A DNA stretch of 64,000 bases from Avibacterium paragallinarum (GCF_900450705.1 NZ_UGHK01000001.1:310001-374000); one strand, 5' to 3'; counted from the stretch's first letter, positions 27,109 to 36,354 are shown. The notes: generated by a model from the letters alone, not told the origin. Numbers and translations are program-made.

Positions 27109-27987
27109 ATGAATTTCCAAGATCTCAAACTCTTTATCGACCTAGCGGAAAACAAAAATTTCGCTAAAACAGCAGGGCAGCATTATATGTCGCCCTCCAC
27201 CCTTTCGCGTCAGATTAAACGGCTTGAAGAAGAGCTGGGTGAACCATTGTTATTACGTGATAATCGCAAGGTTTCGCTCACCCCTGCAGGCGAACTATTT
27301 TTGCAATTTGCTTATCCGCAATGGCAACAATGGCTATCCTTAAAACAACAATTTCGTTCCAATCAGCAAGAGTTACAAGGGGAGCTACGCCTGTTTTGCT
27401 CGGTTACTGCCGCATACAGCCACCTGCCACCAATGTTAGAAAAATTCCGTTCCCATTATCCCAAAGTGGAAATTCAGCTCACAACGGGCGATCCCGCGGT
27501 GGCGTTGGAGATGATTCAACGTCAGCAGGTGGATTTAGCCTTAGCAGGGCGACCTGCGAATTTGCCGCCCAATGTGATGTTTCATCATATTGATGATATT
27601 ACGCTGTCGCTCATCGCTCCGCGGGTTGCTTGTGCCACCACGCAATTATTGCAACAATCCCCCATTGATTGGCAGAATGTACCCTTTATTCTGCCCGTAG
27701 AAGGCCCCGCACGGCAGCGGATCGATCAGTGGTTTCAGCAGAAAAAAATTAAGCAGCCGAAAATTTATGCCACTGTTGCAGGACACGAGGGGATTGTGTC
27801 AATGGTGGCATTAGGTTGTGGTGTGGCGTTGTTGCCCGATGTGGTGATCCAAAACAGCCCGCTCAATTTGCAAGTTTCCACATTAGCCATTGACACGCCC
27901 GTGCAGCCCTTTGATTTGGGCATTTGCGTGCAAAAGAACCTGTTAAATTTGCCCTTAGTTCGTGCATTTTGGCTGCTCTTGGGGTAA
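27109..27987 (+). CDS. ilvY: LysR-family activator of ilvC
   Basis: The acetolactate-responsive activator of ilvC. The N-terminal winged helix-turn-helix (DLKLFIDLAENKNFAKTA, SPSTLSRQIKRLEEELGEPL) is followed by the inducer-binding domain with FCSVTAAYSHLPPML, EIQLTTGDPAVALEM and YATVAGHEGIVSMVALGCGVALLPDVV, which match E. coli IlvY closely. 292 residues. Its position divergent to ilvC supports the call, although the two genes are now 1.5 kb apart. rarD follows after 36 bp in the same direction. Confidence 0.93.
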   Translation: MNFQDLKLFIDLAENKNFAKTAGQHYMSPSTLSRQIKRLEEELGEPLLLRDNRKVSLTPAGELFLQFAYPQWQQWLSLKQQFRSNQQELQGELRLFCSVTAAYSHLPPMLEKFRSHYPKVEIQLTTGDPAVALEMIQRQQVDLALAGRPANLPPNVMFHHIDDITLSLIAPRVACATTQLLQQSPIDWQNVPFILPVEGPARQRIDQWFQQKKIKQPKIYATVAGHEGIVSMVALGCGVALLPDVVIQNSPLNLQVSTLAIDTPVQPFDLGICVQKNLLNLPLVRAFWLLLG

Positions 27988-27995
27988 AGTGCGGT
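27987..27995 (+). repeat. DNA uptake signal core
   Basis: AAGTGCGGT between ilvY and rarD. It is one of many copies in both orientations that identify a Hin-type uptake-sequence genome; others, for example, are at 42160-42168 and 57022-57030. Confidence 0.9.
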
Positions 27996-28023
27996 CAGAT
28001 TTTTCGCTATTTTTGGTGCTGCT

Positions 28024-28914
28024 ATGCTAAAAGGGATTACATTTTCGCTACTTGCCTCTGCGTTGTTTGGTTATTTGTATTATTTTTCTACCTTTTTATT
28101 GCCCTTAGACGGGGAGGATATTTTTGGCTATCGCGTAATTTTCACCACGCCATTTGTTATCGCGGCGATTTTCATTTTTAAGCAAAAATATATGCTAATT
28201 CAACATTTTAAACGCATCAAACGTCAGCCTTGGCTACTTTTTGTGTTGCTGTTTAATGGGAGCATTATGGGCTTTCAAATGTGGCTTTTCCTTTGGGCAC
28301 CCAATAACGGCGGGGCGTTAAGCGTTTCTCTTGGCTATTTGCTGCTCCCTCTTGTAATGGTGGCAGTGGGGCGATTTTTCTTTAATGAGCAAATTTCGCG
28401 ATTGAAATTCAGTGCAATCCTGATCGCTGGTATTGGCATTCTCACCACGATTATTCTCAACGGCGGCTTTTCTTGGGAAAGCCTCGCGGTATGCACTTAT
28501 GCCATTTATTTTATGTCGCGGAAATGGTTTGGCTTCAATGACATTACCAGCTTCGCCATTGAAATGGTGATGACGCTACCCGTCTGTTTCTATTTTGCCA
28601 GCCAAGTTGATTTGGCAGCAGTGCGGTTACAAAACCCGAATATTCTCACCTTGCTACTTTTGTTGGGCTTAATTAGCGGTGTTGCCTTTAACGCCTATAT
28701 TGCCGCCAGTAGTTTATTACCTATCAATGTGTTGGGGATATTGGGCTACGCTGAACCTATAATGATGCTAGTGGTCTCTTTTGTCATTGGGGAAAAAATC
28801 GATCCTGACAACGCCCCTTTATTGATCTCTCTAATACTGGGAATGGGGTTGATTATTTTAGACGGCGTGCAATCGCTCAAGAAAAAAACACCCGCAAAAA
28901 ACAGAGAAAGCTAA
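28024..28914 (+). CDS. rarD: EamA/RarD-type DMT transporter
   Basis: A 296-residue inner-membrane protein with ten hydrophobic segments in two EamA halves. Features are GEDIFGYRVIFTTPFVIAA near residue 30, WAPNNGGALSVSLGYLLLPLVMVAVGRFFFNE (about 92-123) and LPINVLGILGYAEPIMMLVVSF near 235, as in RarD proteins (named for chloramphenicol sensitivity in Pseudomonas). The substrate is unknown. The ilvY-rarD order also occurs in Haemophilus. The gene is complete, ending 49 bp before IS copy B. Confidence 0.88.
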   Translation: MLKGITFSLLASALFGYLYYFSTFLLPLDGEDIFGYRVIFTTPFVIAAIFIFKQKYMLIQHFKRIKRQPWLLFVLLFNGSIMGFQMWLFLWAPNNGGALSVSLGYLLLPLVMVAVGRFFFNEQISRLKFSAILIAGIGILTTIILNGGFSWESLAVCTYAIYFMSRKWFGFNDITSFAIEMVMTLPVCFYFASQVDLAAVRLQNPNILTLLLLLGLISGVAFNAYIAASSLLPINVLGILGYAEPIMMLVVSFVIGEKIDPDNAPLLISLILGMGLIILDGVQSLKKKTPAKNRES

Positions 28915-29020
28915 GGGGAAAATGCCCCTTTGTACGCATAAAAATTCACATTTAAAAGTGCTTTGATCTGCACCCCAAAAGTTGGACTAAATAACCAACT
29001 GATTAAGGTGCAGATTTTTT

Positions 29021-29530
29021 ATGACTAAATATACTCAACGTTTCAAACAACAAGTGCTCGACTTTTATCATCAAAATGGAAAAAACCGTTCGCTTACTCG
29101 CCAGTATTTTCAGCTTCCCCAAAGCACGTTAGCACGTTGGATTGCGAAATTTAATCATAATGGAATCAATGGATTAGCTGTGTTAGGTAAAAAACGATGT
29201 TATTCTGTTGAGTTTAAATTAAAGGTTATTCAAGCTATCAAAAAAGGCCAGTGCTCCGCTGAAGCCGCCTGCTTTCGCTTTGATATCCCCAGTTCAGGGA
29301 TAATTAGTCAATGGTTGCAACGCTTTGAAAAACAAGGTATAGATGGGTTATTACTCAAACCTAAAGGTCGTCCAAGTATGAAACTCAACTCACCTAAAAT
29401 GCCACCAACGCCCAAAACAGAAGAAGAACGCTTGCGTTACCGAATTTTGGAATTAGAAGCGGAGAATGCAATGCTAAAAAAGTTGCAGGAACTCAACCAA
29501 CAAAAAATGCAGAAAAAGCCGTCATCGTAA
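29021..29530 (+). CDS. IS3-family OrfA, copy B
   Basis: A 169-residue protein identical to the copy A product: paired helix-turn-helix segments and a C-terminal leucine zipper. The orfB frame (-1) is open across the end of this gene, and the GAAAAAG at about 29512-29518 is a plausible slip site for an OrfAB fusion. Confidence 0.92.
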   Translation: MTKYTQRFKQQVLDFYHQNGKNRSLTRQYFQLPQSTLARWIAKFNHNGINGLAVLGKKRCYSVEFKLKVIQAIKKGQCSAEAACFRFDIPSSGIISQWLQRFEKQGIDGLLLKPKGRPSMKLNSPKMPPTPKTEEERLRYRILELEAENAMLKKLQELNQQKMQKKPSS

Positions 29531-29541
29531 ATGCCTTACGC

Positions 29542-30360
29542 TTGCGTTTCCCGTTGGAATTGTTACTCAGGCTAATCGGATTGGCACGCAGTTCGTTCTT
29601 TTATCATCTCAAGCCAAAGTCGGATAAAAATGTAGCGATTTCACAGAAAATAGAGGAAATTTATCGCAAAAATGACGAAAATTATGGTTATCGTCGAATT
29701 ACCTTGGAATTAAGGAAATACTTGATTATCAACCACAAAAGGGGGCAAGCGATAATGCAACGTTTGGGGTTAAAAGGAAAAAGTAAGCAGAAAAAATATC
29801 GTTCTTACCAAGGCAAAGTGGGACACATTGCCGATAATCTGTTGCAACGGGATTTTACGGCAACGATGCCGAATGAGAAGTGGGTAACGGATATCACCGA
29901 GTTCAAATGTGCGGAAGGCAAAGTGTATTTATCGCCGATTAAAGACTTGTTTAATAACGAAATTATTGCTTATGATGTGGCGAGAAGTCCGAATTTTGAG
30001 CAGATAACCAGAATGTTGACCCAGGCGGTGAACCGATTAGCGGGGGAAAAACCGATACTGCATTCCGACCAAGGGTGGCAGTATCAAATGATGGGTTATC
30101 GGGAGATATTGAAAAAACACGGTATTACGCAAAGTATGTCGAGAAAAGGCAATTGCCTTGATAATGGTGCGATGGAAAGCTTTTTCGGGCGATTGAAGAC
30201 GGAATGTTACTTTGGCAAGCGGTTTGAAACCTTTGAACAGCTTGAAAAAGTGATTCACGAGTACATTCATTACTACAACAATGAGCGTATTCAAGTGAAG
30301 CTCAAAGGACTAAGCCCTGTGGAATACAGAACTCAGTCCTTGAATGAAATTAGAATATAG
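29542..30360 (+). CDS. IS3-family transposase OrfB, copy B
   Basis: A DDE transposase domain with the acidic residues in [18 protein letters not shown] and NGAMESFFG. The TTG at 29542 is only the first start-like codon; production as a frameshifted OrfAB protein is more likely. Copy A has CTC at the equivalent codon, so that copy lacks this TTG, which suggests that the codon is not needed as an independent start. Confidence 0.93.
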   Translation: MRFPLELLLRLIGLARSSFFYHLKPKSDKNVAISQKIEEIYRKNDENYGYRRITLELRKYLIINHKRGQAIMQRLGLKGKSKQKKYRSYQGKVGHIADNLLQRDFTATMPNEKWVTDITEFKCAEGKVYLSPIKDLFNNEIIAYDVARSPNFEQITRMLTQAVNRLAGEKPILHSDQGWQYQMMGYREILKKHGITQSMSRKGNCLDNGAMESFFGRLKTECYFGKRFETFEQLEKVIHEYIHYYNNERIQVKLKGLSPVEYRTQSLNEIRI

Positions 30361-30428
30361 TCTAACTTTTTGGGGGCAGATCATTTTTTAACCGCACTTT
30401 TATATTTAACTACAAAGGTTTAGCAATA

Positions 30429-31427
30429 TTATTTTTCAATTTGCTCTTTGCTATGGAAGCCATCTTTAATAATGGTTTCTTCAACGTTATCTTTAGTCAC
30501 TGCAATTGGTGCTAATAAATAGGCAGGCACATCTTTTAGTCCGTTATTTAATACTGCATTAGATTCTGGCTTTTCATTTTTACCAAGCTGTACTGCAATT
30601 TCAGCGGCCTTATCCGCTAATTTTGTAATTGGCTTATACACCGTCATCGTTTGTGTGCCTTGTATAATACGCTTAATTGCGGCGAGATCGGCGTCTTGCC
30701 CTGAAATGGCAACCTTACCAGACAACCCTTGTGCGCTTAATGCTTGAATAGCACCACCCGCAGTTGCGTCATTAGATGCAACAACGGCATCAATATTGTT
30801 TTTATTTGCGGTTAAAGCATTTTCCATAATTTGTAAGGCTTTCTCAGCTAACCAAGAATCTACCCATTGATCGCCAACCACTTTAATTTTTCCACTATCA
30901 ATTAAAGGTTGAAGCACTTTCATTTGTCCTTTTCGGAATAATTTCGCATTATTATCAACAGGAGAACCTCCCATTAAAAAATAATTTCCTTCAGGCTTCA
31001 CATCAACAATACTTTGTGCTTGTAATTCTCCTACTTTTTCATTATCAAAAGAAACATAAAAATCTAAATCTGCATTATTAATTAATCGATCATAAGCTAA
31101 TACTTTGATCCCTTCACGTTTTGCTTCACCAATAATATTCCCTAACACTTCACCATTAAATGGAATAATCACCAAAACATCCACATTACGGTTAATCATA
31201 TTTTCTATTTGTGAAATTTGTGCAGTGGCATCTCCATTTGCAGATTGAACAAATACTTTTGCACCTAAACTTTCTGCTTTTTTCACAAAAATATCACGAT
31301 CTTTTTGCCAGCGTTCTAAACGTAAATCATCGATAGACATTCCTATGGTGAGATCTTTAGCGAAGACAGGATTAGCTAATAAGGTTAAAGAAGCCGCAAG
31401 AGAAAGAAAAAGATGTTTAATTTTCAT
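30429..31427 (-). CDS. xylF: D-xylose ABC transporter substrate-binding protein
   Basis: A periplasmic receptor for D-xylose, normally delivering sugar to XylG (ATPase) and XylH (permease). The signal peptide covers about residues 1-23 (LFLSLAASLTLLANPVFA). The mature part has DDLRLERWQKDRDIFVKKAE, QSANGDATAQISQIENMI, GNYFLMGGSPVDNNAKLF, VVASNDATAGGAIQAL and AISGQDADLAAIKRI, nearly identical to E. coli XylF. Intact at 332 residues, but downstream there are only 45 bp before IS copy B and no xylG or xylH. Upstream, IS1016 copy 1 separates it from a CRP-like site. It is therefore probably an orphan without function. Confidence 0.95.
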   Translation of the reverse strand: MKIKHLFLSLAASLTLLANPVFAKDLTIGMSIDDLRLERWQKDRDIFVKKAESLGAKVFVQSANGDATAQISQIENMINRNVDVLVIIPFNGEVLGNIIGEAKREGIKVLAYDRLINNADLDFYVSFDNEKVGELQAQSIVDVKPEGNYFLMGGSPVDNNAKLFRKGQMKVLQPLIDSGKIKVVGDQWVDSWLAEKALQIMENALTANKNNIDAVVASNDATAGGAIQALSAQGLSGKVAISGQDADLAAIKRIIQGTQTMTVYKPITKLADKAAEIAVQLGKNEKPESNAVLNNGLKDVPAYLLAPIAVTKDNVEETIIKDGFHSKEQIEK

Positions 31428-31515
31428 AATAGCACCTCATACTAGGTTAAATTAATGATATTTAAGAGCAACAACTTATTCACTCATCTCTAGTTTGCTT
31501 AGATTAATTGAGGAA

Positions 31516-31523
31516 TTCAATTA
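31516..31523 (+). repeat. 8-bp target duplication, left
   Basis: TTCAATTA, exactly repeated at 32243-32250 on the other side of IS1016 copy 1; 8 bp is the usual duplication length for this family. Confidence 0.9.
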
Positions 31524-32242
31524 GGGGCTGTCCTAGATAACTAGACTAAACTCCCTTTAACTAATTGTTTTAAAATAGAAATTTGACTTTTTATGTTGCT
31601 GTAATTAAAACGCCATTCACATTCCTTTAAATAAAGCTCAAAATGCGCTTTTGGGATACCATTAAATTTGCGTAAATGGCGTTTTGCTTGGCTCCAAAAA
31701 TTCTCAATTCCGTTAATGTGGTTATGATTTTCAGCAAAATGTGTGCTGTGATTGATACGAAAATGACTAAATTCACTCACATCAAGCACGTCATAACTAC
31801 GATAATTATCGGTGTAAACAATACTATCAGGCTTTACCTGCTCCCGAATAATGGGTAACAAGGTGGCAGATTGCGTATTTGGAACCGCAACGGTATAAAC
31901 CTTGCCATTGTGCTTGAGAAGCCCGAATACCGCAATTTTCCCTGCCGCACCACGACCACGTTTGCCTTTGCGAGCACCGCCAAAATAACTTTCATCGGCT
32001 TCAATTTCACCTTCAAACATCTCTAAGTGAAGGCTGTTTTGATAGATGAGTTGGCGTAAACGATGAAAGTAATATGCGGCAGTCGTTTTGTTTACATTGA
32101 CTAACTCTGCTGCTGTCCTTGCAGTAACACCTGCAACAAATAGCTCAATGAGTTTATTTTGTTTGTGCTGACTTAGACGACTTTTTCTCATTGGTTCATT
32201 CTAACCTAAATAGATTTTTTAGTTGTTATCTAGGACAGCCCC
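31524..32242 (-). mobile_element. IS1016-type element (IS1595 family), copy 1
   Basis: 719 bp with terminal inverted repeats GGGGCTGTCCTAGATAAC and its complement, encoding one transposase on the minus strand. A perfect 8-bp duplication flanks it, so this is a simple insertion, in the region upstream of xylF. Three base differences from copy 2 were noticed inside the element. Confidence 0.95.
31541..32191 (-). CDS. IS1016-type transposase, copy 1
   Basis: A 216-residue ISXO2-like transposase: an N-terminal helix-turn-helix (IELFVAGVTARTAAELVNVNKTTAAYYF) and a DDE-type core with GEIEADESYFGGARKG, YTDNYRSYDVL and HINGIENFWSQAKRHL; the last motif holds the Asn/Glu-type catalytic residue of the IS1595 group. 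The protein is full length and looks functional. It differs from copy 2 at two residues (Arg/Cys in HRLRQL, His/Arg in LLKHNG). Confidence 0.93.
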   Translation of the reverse strand: MRKSRLSQHKQNKLIELFVAGVTARTAAELVNVNKTTAAYYFHRLRQLIYQNSLHLEMFEGEIEADESYFGGARKGKRGRGAAGKIAVFGLLKHNGKVYTVAVPNTQSATLLPIIREQVKPDSIVYTDNYRSYDVLDVSEFSHFRINHSTHFAENHNHINGIENFWSQAKRHLRKFNGIPKAHFELYLKECEWRFNYSNIKSQISILKQLVKGSLV

Positions 32243-32250
32243 TTCAATTA
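32243..32250 (+). repeat. 8-bp target duplication, right
   Basis: TTCAATTA, matching 31516-31523. Confidence 0.9.
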
Positions 32251-32285
32251 TCAGATTTATTAATGCTATTATGTTTTTTCTTTTT

Positions 32286-32301
32286 TGTGATGAAGAACAC
32301 A
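32286..32301. promoter_or_regulatory. CRP-like site between the two IS1016 copies
   Basis: TGTGATGAAGAACACA matches TGTGA-N6-TCACA in nine of ten arm positions. It lies in the only 110 bp of native DNA left between the two IS copies and was probably part of the xylF promoter region before copy 1 inserted. Confidence 0.5.
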
Positions 32302-32352
32302 ATAATAAAAAATTATCCGTATTATATAGAACTATTTCCTTTATCTATTTTA

Positions 32353-33070
32353 GGGCTGTCCTAGATAACTAGACTAAACTCCCTTTAACCAATTGTTTTA
32401 AAATAGAAATTTGACTTTTTATGTTGCTGTAATTAAAACGCCATTCACATTCCTTTAAATAAAGCTCAAAATGCGCTTTTGGGATACCATTAAATTTGCG
32501 TAAATGGCGTTTTGCTTGGCTCCAAAAATTCTCAATTCCGTTAATGTGGTTATGATTTTCAGCAAAATGTGTGCTGTGATTGATACGAAAATGACTAAAT
32601 TCACTCACATCAAGCACGTCATAACTACGATAATTATCGGTGTAAACAATACTATCAGGCTTTACCTGCTCCCGAATAATGGGTAACAAGGTGGCAGATT
32701 GCGTATTTGGAACCGCAACGGTATAAACCTTGCCATTGCGCTTGAGAAGCCCGAATACCGCAATTTTCCCTGCCGCACCACGACCACGTTTGCCTTTGCG
32801 AGCACCGCCAAAATAACTTTCATCGGCTTCAATTTCACCTTCAAACATCTCTAAGTGAAGGCTGTTTTGATAGATGAGTTGGCATAAACGATGAAAGTAA
32901 TATGCGGCAGTCGTTTTGTTTACATTGACTAACTCTGCTGCTGTCCTTGCAGTAACACCTGCAACAAATAGCTCAATGAGTTTATTTTGTTTGTGCTGAC
33001 TTAGACGACTTTTTCTCATTGGTTCATTCTAACCTAAATAGATTTTTTAGTTGTTATCTAGGACAGCCCC
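32353..33070 (-). mobile_element. IS1016-type element (IS1595 family), copy 2
   Basis: About 718 bp, the same orientation as copy 1. The right end is GGACAGCCCC at 33061-33070; the left end reads AGGGCTGTCC, with the outermost G missing or changed. The flanks (TCTATTTT before, ATTCAAAA after) show no 8-bp duplication, unlike copy 1, so this copy is older or recombined. Its right end is 11 bp from the comM CRP-S site. Confidence 0.93.
32369..33019 (-). CDS. IS1016-type transposase, copy 2
   Basis: A 216-residue full-length transposase with the same domains as copy 1 (GEIEADESYFGG, YTDNYRSYD, HINGIENFW). Two amino-acid differences (Cys in HRLCQL, Arg in LLKRNG). The intact frame means either copy could act on both sets of ends. 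Confidence 0.93.
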   Translation of the reverse strand: MRKSRLSQHKQNKLIELFVAGVTARTAAELVNVNKTTAAYYFHRLCQLIYQNSLHLEMFEGEIEADESYFGGARKGKRGRGAAGKIAVFGLLKRNGKVYTVAVPNTQSATLLPIIREQVKPDSIVYTDNYRSYDVLDVSEFSHFRINHSTHFAENHNHINGIENFWSQAKRHLRKFNGIPKAHFELYLKECEWRFNYSNIKSQISILKQLVKGSLV

Positions 33071-33081
33071 ATTCAAAATTA

Positions 33082-33103
33082 TCTCTCGATCTAGATCGCA
33101 AAA
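33082..33103 (+). promoter_or_regulatory. CRP-S (competence regulatory element) upstream of comM
   Basis: The 22-bp dyad has half-sites TCTCTCGATCT and AGATCGCAAAA. The right half is a perfect match to the Haemophilus competence element (GATCGCAAAA) that needs both CRP and Sxy; the left half is diverged at its outer bases. It is centred 86 bp before the comM ATG. Confidence 0.65.
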
Positions 33104-33178
33104 AAATATAATAACTCTTTTCTTTATTACTTATTGCATTATCTTACAGAGCTATTCCATAAATCAAAAATAGTATCA

Positions 33179-34714
33179 ATGTCATTAGCTATCGTTTACA
33201 GTCGTGCGTCAATGGGGGTTCAAGCTCCCTTAGTTACCATTGAGGTGCATTTAAGCAACGGAAAGCCAGGTTTTACCCTTGTGGGATTACCAGAAAAAAC
33301 GGTGAAAGAAGCACAAGATCGCGTGCGAAGTGCGTTATTAAATGCCAATTTCAAATATCCTGCCAAGCGAATTACCGTGAATCTTGCCCCTGCGGATTTA
33401 CCTAAGGACGGTGGACGGTTTGATTTGCCCATTGCAATTGGCATTTTAGCCGCTTCCGATCAAGTAAATCCTCAAGTGCTCAAACAATTTGAGTTATTAG
33501 GCGAGTTGGCTTTAACGGGACATCTGCGTGGCGTACACGGCATTATTCCTGCGATTTTAGCTGCAAGAAAGGTAAAGCGTCGTACCATAATTGCGAAATC
33601 CAACGCAAATGAAGCCGCCCTAGTCGCTGATCAAGAGAGTTACATCGCTCAAAATTTGCTTGAAGTGGTACAGTTTCTTAATGATACATTAAAACTCCCC
33701 CTTGCCTCAGATTTCACGACACCAAGTGCGGTAGATTTTTCTTGCAAAAATCCCCAAGATCTCACAGATATTATCGGACAACAGCACGCTAAACGAGCCT
33801 TAACCATTGCCGCAGCAGGGCAACATAATTTGCTCCTACTCGGCCCACCTGGCACGGGCAAAACAATGCTCGCCAGCCGTTTAACCACGCTGTTGCCTGA
33901 GATGACGGAACAAGAAGCCATTGAAACCGCTTCCATAACCAGTTTAGTGCAAAATGAGCTGAATTTTCATAATTGGAAACAACGCCCTTTCCGTTCGCCA
34001 CACCATAGTGCCTCCTTACCTGCTTTAGTGGGTGGGGGAACAATCCCAAGACCAGGCGAAATTTCCCTAGCACATAATGGCGTACTATTTTTAGATGAAC
34101 TGCCCGAATTTGATCGCAAAGTGCTTGACGCATTACGTCAGCCGTTAGAAAGTGGGGAAATTATTATTTCGCGTGCCAATGCAAAAATTTGTTTTCCCGC
34201 TAGATTTCAGCTTATTGCCGCAATGAACCCTAGCCCCACAGGGCATTACACGGGCGTACATAATCGCACCTCCCCCCAGCAGGTAATGCGTTATTTAAAT
34301 CGCCTTTCGGGACCATTTTTAGATCGCTTTGATTTATCCATTGAAGTACCATTGCTTCCCAAAGGCACGCTACAACAAATTGAAAATAAAGGGGAAACCA
34401 GCGAACAGGTGAGAGCAAAGATTTTACAGGTTCGTGAACAACAATTCGCTCGTGCAGGAAAAATTAACGCCCATCTCACCAGTAAAGAAATCGCACGGGA
34501 TTGTGCAATCTCCGCACAAGATGGGGCTTTTTTAGAAAACACCTTAACCCAATTAGGGCTTTCAGTGCGTGCTTACCACCGCATTTTAAAAGTCGCACGC
34601 ACCATCGCCGATCTAAATAATGAAGCACAAATTCAACGCCCCCACTTAGCCGAAGCCCTCTCTTATCGAGCAATGGATCGACTACTACAAAAGCTATCTC
34701 GTAATCTAGGTTAA
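33179..34714 (+). CDS. comM: Competence-associated AAA+ branch-migration helicase ComM
   Basis: A hexameric AAA+ motor of the Mg-chelatase/YifB family that extends D-loops during natural transformation. Start at 33179 (MSLAIVYSRASMGVQAP), which matches H. influenzae ComM; the earlier in-frame start at 33134 adds an unconserved leader. The N-terminal LonC/S5-like domain (NLAPADLPKDGGRFDLPIAIGIL) is followed by Walker A LLGPPGTGKTMLASRL, Walker B GVLFLDELPEF, sensor AAMNPSPTGHY and the C-terminal chelatase domain (LSVRAYHRILKVARTIADL). 511 residues. The preceding CRP-S element and the many uptake signals fit a naturally competent organism. Confidence 0.95.
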   Translation: MSLAIVYSRASMGVQAPLVTIEVHLSNGKPGFTLVGLPEKTVKEAQDRVRSALLNANFKYPAKRITVNLAPADLPKDGGRFDLPIAIGILAASDQVNPQVLKQFELLGELALTGHLRGVHGIIPAILAARKVKRRTIIAKSNANEAALVADQESYIAQNLLEVVQFLNDTLKLPLASDFTTPSAVDFSCKNPQDLTDIIGQQHAKRALTIAAAGQHNLLLLGPPGTGKTMLASRLTTLLPEMTEQEAIETASITSLVQNELNFHNWKQRPFRSPHHSASLPALVGGGTIPRPGEISLAHNGVLFLDELPEFDRKVLDALRQPLESGEIIISRANAKICFPARFQLIAAMNPSPTGHYTGVHNRTSPQQVMRYLNRLSGPFLDRFDLSIEVPLLPKGTLQQIENKGETSEQVRAKILQVREQQFARAGKINAHLTSKEIARDCAISAQDGAFLENTLTQLGLSVRAYHRILKVARTIADLNNEAQIQRPHLAEALSYRAMDRLLQKLSRNLG

Positions 34715-34724
34715 GTTTTCCTAT

Positions 34725-34758
34725 AAAGGCTGAATAGGTTTCATTCTATACAGCCTTT
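34725..34758. terminator. Stem-loop between convergent comM and ddc
   Basis: Arms AAAGGCTG and CAGCCTTT with additional pairing (ATAG/CTAT) inside. No long T-run follows, so its strength is uncertain, but its position between convergent genes suits a terminator. Confidence 0.55.
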
Positions 34759-34821
34759 GCATCAAAGCATTGCTCTAAAAGTCCCCTTTTATGGCAACAA
34801 AATCAATTTTGTCGATTATGA

Positions 34822-36354
34822 TCAATCAATCGCTGGCACATAATTGCCGGCCACGATCGCATCTTTGATGTTATCGGCAGTTTCCAGCACTTGAGCGAGC
34901 AAGGCTTGCACGTTTTCAAGGGTGGCAATTGGGCTAAGGGTGGTCATTTTTAAGGCTTGTACGCCATTGACTTTCGTTACCCCAATATTAGCTTCACCAC
35001 GGGCGAACAATTCATCTGCGATATTTTGATTGAGATTATCAATAAATTCCGCTGGGTAGTTCGCAGGATTGACACGGAATAACACCGAAGCGAACTGCGG
35101 TTCAACTAATAATTCAAGGCCTTCTGTGGCTTTGATGTAATCCGCCACTTCACGTGTGAGTTTTACCCCGTGGTCGATCATTGAGCCGTAAAGTTCTTCG
35201 CCAAGGGCTTCTACGGTGAACCATAATTTTAATGCGTCAAAACGGCGTGTGGTTTGCAGTGATTTTGCCACCAAGTTTAGTACGCCGTGTTCTTCGTCAT
35301 ATTCTGAATTTAGGTAGTCCGCTTTGTAATCAATAAAACGATAATTTTGCGGATCTTTAAGCAAAAACGCACCGCAAGAAATGCTTTGGAAAAAGTGTTT
35401 GTGGAAATCAAGGGTAACGGAATCTGCCAGTTCTAAGCCGTCTAACCAATGGCGATATTCATTGGAAAGCAGTAATGCCCCGCCCCACGCGGCATCAACG
35501 TGTAGCCACGCATCATACTGATCAGCCAATTTACGAATGTCTTTGAGTGGATCGATTGCCCCTGCGTCCGTTGTACCTGCGGTTGCCACAATGCACGCCA
35601 CTAATTTTCCTTCCGCTTTGAGATTTGCCAAAATTTCCGCCAAGGCATTGACGTCCATTTGTGCATTTTCATTACAAGGCACGCTCACAACAGATTGGAA
35701 TCCCATTCCCATCATTGCCATATTTTTTTGCACTGAAAAATGTGCATTTTCTGAACATAGCACTTTGACCCGTTGCAAGGCTTCGGCTGGCAAGCCATCT
35801 TGTTGCACCGACCATTCTTTGCCTTCGGCATTTTTCCAGTGTTTTGCTACGCAAGCATCTCGTGCCAGTAGCACACCCATTAGGTTCGATTGTGTGCCGC
35901 CAGAGGTGAACACGCCCGCATCGCCTTTGCCGTAGCCCACTTTTTCACGCAACCATTCGATCAATTGCACTTCCATTAATGAACCTGCTGGGCTTTGATC
36001 CCAAGAGTCCATTGATTGGTTGGTGGCGTTAATAAACACTTCTGCCACTTGGCTTGCCACCATAGTTGGGCAATGTAAGTGCGCTAAAGAATGAGGGTGA
36101 TGCACTTTTAGGCTTTTATTTAAGAATAATTCCGTTAAGCGATCTAAGGATTTTTCTAAGCCAAAACCTTGTTCAGAAGGTTGAAAAGCTATTTCTTCGC
36201 GTAGCTGTTTAATGCTGCCGCCAGTGTACATTTTGTTATTTTTGAGCCAATTTCCTACCGCACTTATTGCTGTTGCCATATTTTTTTCATAATCAGCGAT
36301 AGATTGTGGATCATTGCAAAGAAGGGATTGTTTGTGTTTTGCGAAATCGACCAT
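34822..36354 (-). CDS. ddc: L-2,4-diaminobutyrate decarboxylase
   Basis: A PLP enzyme of the group II decarboxylase family that converts L-2,4-diaminobutyrate to 1,3-diaminopropane. 510 residues. Visible are [33 protein letters not shown], the cofactor aspartate in [14 protein letters not shown] and the PLP lysine in [11 protein letters not shown]. It lies 77 bp downstream of dat on the same strand; the two form the Haemophilus-type dat-ddc pathway from aspartate semialdehyde and glutamate to 1,3-diaminopropane. No defect is seen. Confidence 0.95.
   Translation of the reverse strand: MVDFAKHKQSLLCNDPQSIADYEKNMATAISAVGNWLKNNKMYTGGSIKQLREEIAFQPSEQGFGLEKSLDRLTELFLNKSLKVHHPHSLAHLHCPTMVASQVAEVFINATNQSMDSWDQSPAGSLMEVQLIEWLREKVGYGKGDAGVFTSGGTQSNLMGVLLARDACVAKHWKNAEGKEWSVQQDGLPAEALQRVKVLCSENAHFSVQKNMAMMGMGFQSVVSVPCNENAQMDVNALAEILANLKAEGKLVACIVATAGTTDAGAIDPLKDIRKLADQYDAWLHVDAAWGGALLLSNEYRHWLDGLELADSVTLDFHKHFFQSISCGAFLLKDPQNYRFIDYKADYLNSEYDEEHGVLNLVAKSLQTTRRFDALKLWFTVEALGEELYGSMIDHGVKLTREVADYIKATEGLELLVEPQFASVLFRVNPANYPAEFIDNLNQNIADELFARGEANIGVTKVNGVQALKMTTLSPIATLENVQALLAQVLETADNIKDAIVAGNYVPAID

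Larger units (their letters stand above)
28964..30383 (+). mobile_element. IS3-family (IS150-like) insertion sequence, copy B
   Basis: 1420 bp, from TGATCTGCACCCCAAAAGTT at 28964 to GGGGGCAGATCA at 30383, in opposite orientation to copy A. Flanks (CTT before, TTT after) give no convincing 3-bp target duplication. It separates rarD from an xylF gene that has lost xylG and xylH. With copy A it forms an inverted pair enclosing 8 kb, which could invert by homologous recombination. Confidence 0.93.

Noticed and set aside
31524..33070. The IS1016 pair as a composite transposon
   Set aside because: The 110 bp between the copies carries no gene, and the outer ends share no target duplication.
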